Shown: one piece after another, positions 14,048 through 14,246 of the stretch
Position numbering within the stretch: position 1 is the stretch's first letter
How the letters are laid out: the number at the start of each line of letters is the position of its first letter
Assembly (NCBI GenBank): GCA_021828445.1
Contig: JAJZJD010000017.1
Span: forward strand, 1 to 14,246
Direction: 5' to 3'
DNA length: 14,246 bases
Source of the DNA: a bacterium
GTDB taxonomy: Bacteria; SZUA-79; Acidulodesulfobacterales; Acidulodesulfobacteraceae
Position numbers and translations under genes: made by a program
Notes under the pieces: model-generated
Told to the model about the DNA's origin: nothing
Databases searched by the model: none
What the model saw: only the letters and a program-made list of their open reading frames with translations

Positions 14048-14080
14048 ACGTCCCTTATTTACTTCTAAAATAAGGGACGT
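14048..14080. terminator. Strong bidirectional terminator
   Basis: A 13-bp perfect stem (14048-14060 with 14068-14080) with core ACGTCCCTTATTT and a 7-nt loop. The plus strand continues with CATTCTTTTTC, ending the SQR-small protein unit. The minus strand continues with TTTTATTTTTAG, ending the superoxide dismutase gene. Confidence 0.93.
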
Positions 14081-14103
14081 CATTCTTTTTCTAAATTAAA
14101 CGG

Positions 14104-14246
14104 TTAAGAGCCGAAATTATTGGCAACGAATTTCCAATTTACAAGATTCCAGAAATGCTCAATATAGCTCGGTCTGGCATTGCGATAATCGATATAATAG
14201 GCATGCTCCCATACATCGCAGGTAAGAAGAGCGGTCTTGCCTGAAG
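14104..14246 (-). CDS. sodB: Fe/Mn superoxide dismutase, C-terminal fragment
   Basis: The last 47 codons of a gene running off the right edge, with stop TAA at 14106-14104. The enzyme dismutates superoxide to oxygen and hydrogen peroxide. The segment LLTCDVWEHAYYIDYRNARP contains the conserved DVWEHAYY metal-binding signature, with its Asp and His as metal ligands. It continues with YIEHFWNLVNWKFV, and the context resembles iron-type enzymes. It converges with the SQR unit through a shared terminator. The N-terminal helical domain, and therefore firmer Fe versus Mn assignment, lies outside the window. Confidence 0.92.
   Translation of the reverse strand, partial: SGKTALLTCDVWEHAYYIDYRNARPSYIEHFWNLVNWKFVANNFGS

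Overview
The window looks like a piece of a low-GC, Gram-negative bacterial chromosome. A TolC-family outer-membrane channel with a signal peptide implies an outer membrane. The genes are mostly housekeeping and sulfur, redox or metal stress functions: sulfide:quinone oxidoreductase (SQR), a DsrE2-like protein, ArsB, Fe-type superoxide dismutase, pyruvate kinase and RecD2. This mix would suit a sulfur-cycling, perhaps acid- or metal-exposed, deltaproteobacterium-like lineage. That placement is an inference and cannot be proven from 14 kb.

Layout. Bases 1-252 hold the end of prolyl-tRNA synthetase, which converges on a small FmdB-type zinc-ribbon gene through a bidirectional terminator. Four minus-strand units follow, listed in the direction of transcription: dsrE2-like gene (3059-2589), a strong terminator, an ArsR-family regulator (2423-2091), then an orphan tolC (2028-631). 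The regulator has a perfect-consensus sigma70 promoter embedded in a long perfect inverted repeat. A lytic transglycosylase (+) and a NicO/TauE-like membrane protein (-) converge at about 4.23 kb. Pyruvate kinase (+) and tRNA-Ser(GCU) follow. Just downstream of the tRNA lies a small patch where its 3' end is duplicated. Then comes a minus-strand series read from right to left: two tRNA-Pro genes (UGG, GGG), arsB and recD2.

From 11.2 kb to the end there is a redox module. A membrane protein joining an N-terminal protoglobin heme domain to a C-terminal PsiE-type membrane domain is transcribed divergently from an SQR. A small 64-residue basic protein follows the SQR. A strong bidirectional terminator separates this unit from the C-terminus of a Fe-type superoxide dismutase (-). 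Two copies of a 10-bp element lie exactly between the divergent promoters of the protoglobin fusion and the SQR.

I see no CRISPR array, transposase, phage gene or recognised defence system. The best candidate for an undescribed system is the divergent pair of a heme-sensor membrane protein and SQR with its small partner. It could link gas or sulfide sensing to sulfide oxidation, but this rests on domain recognition and gene order. Most predicted promoters here carry an extended -10 (TGN-TATAAT-like) element. The fusion gene looks leaderless.
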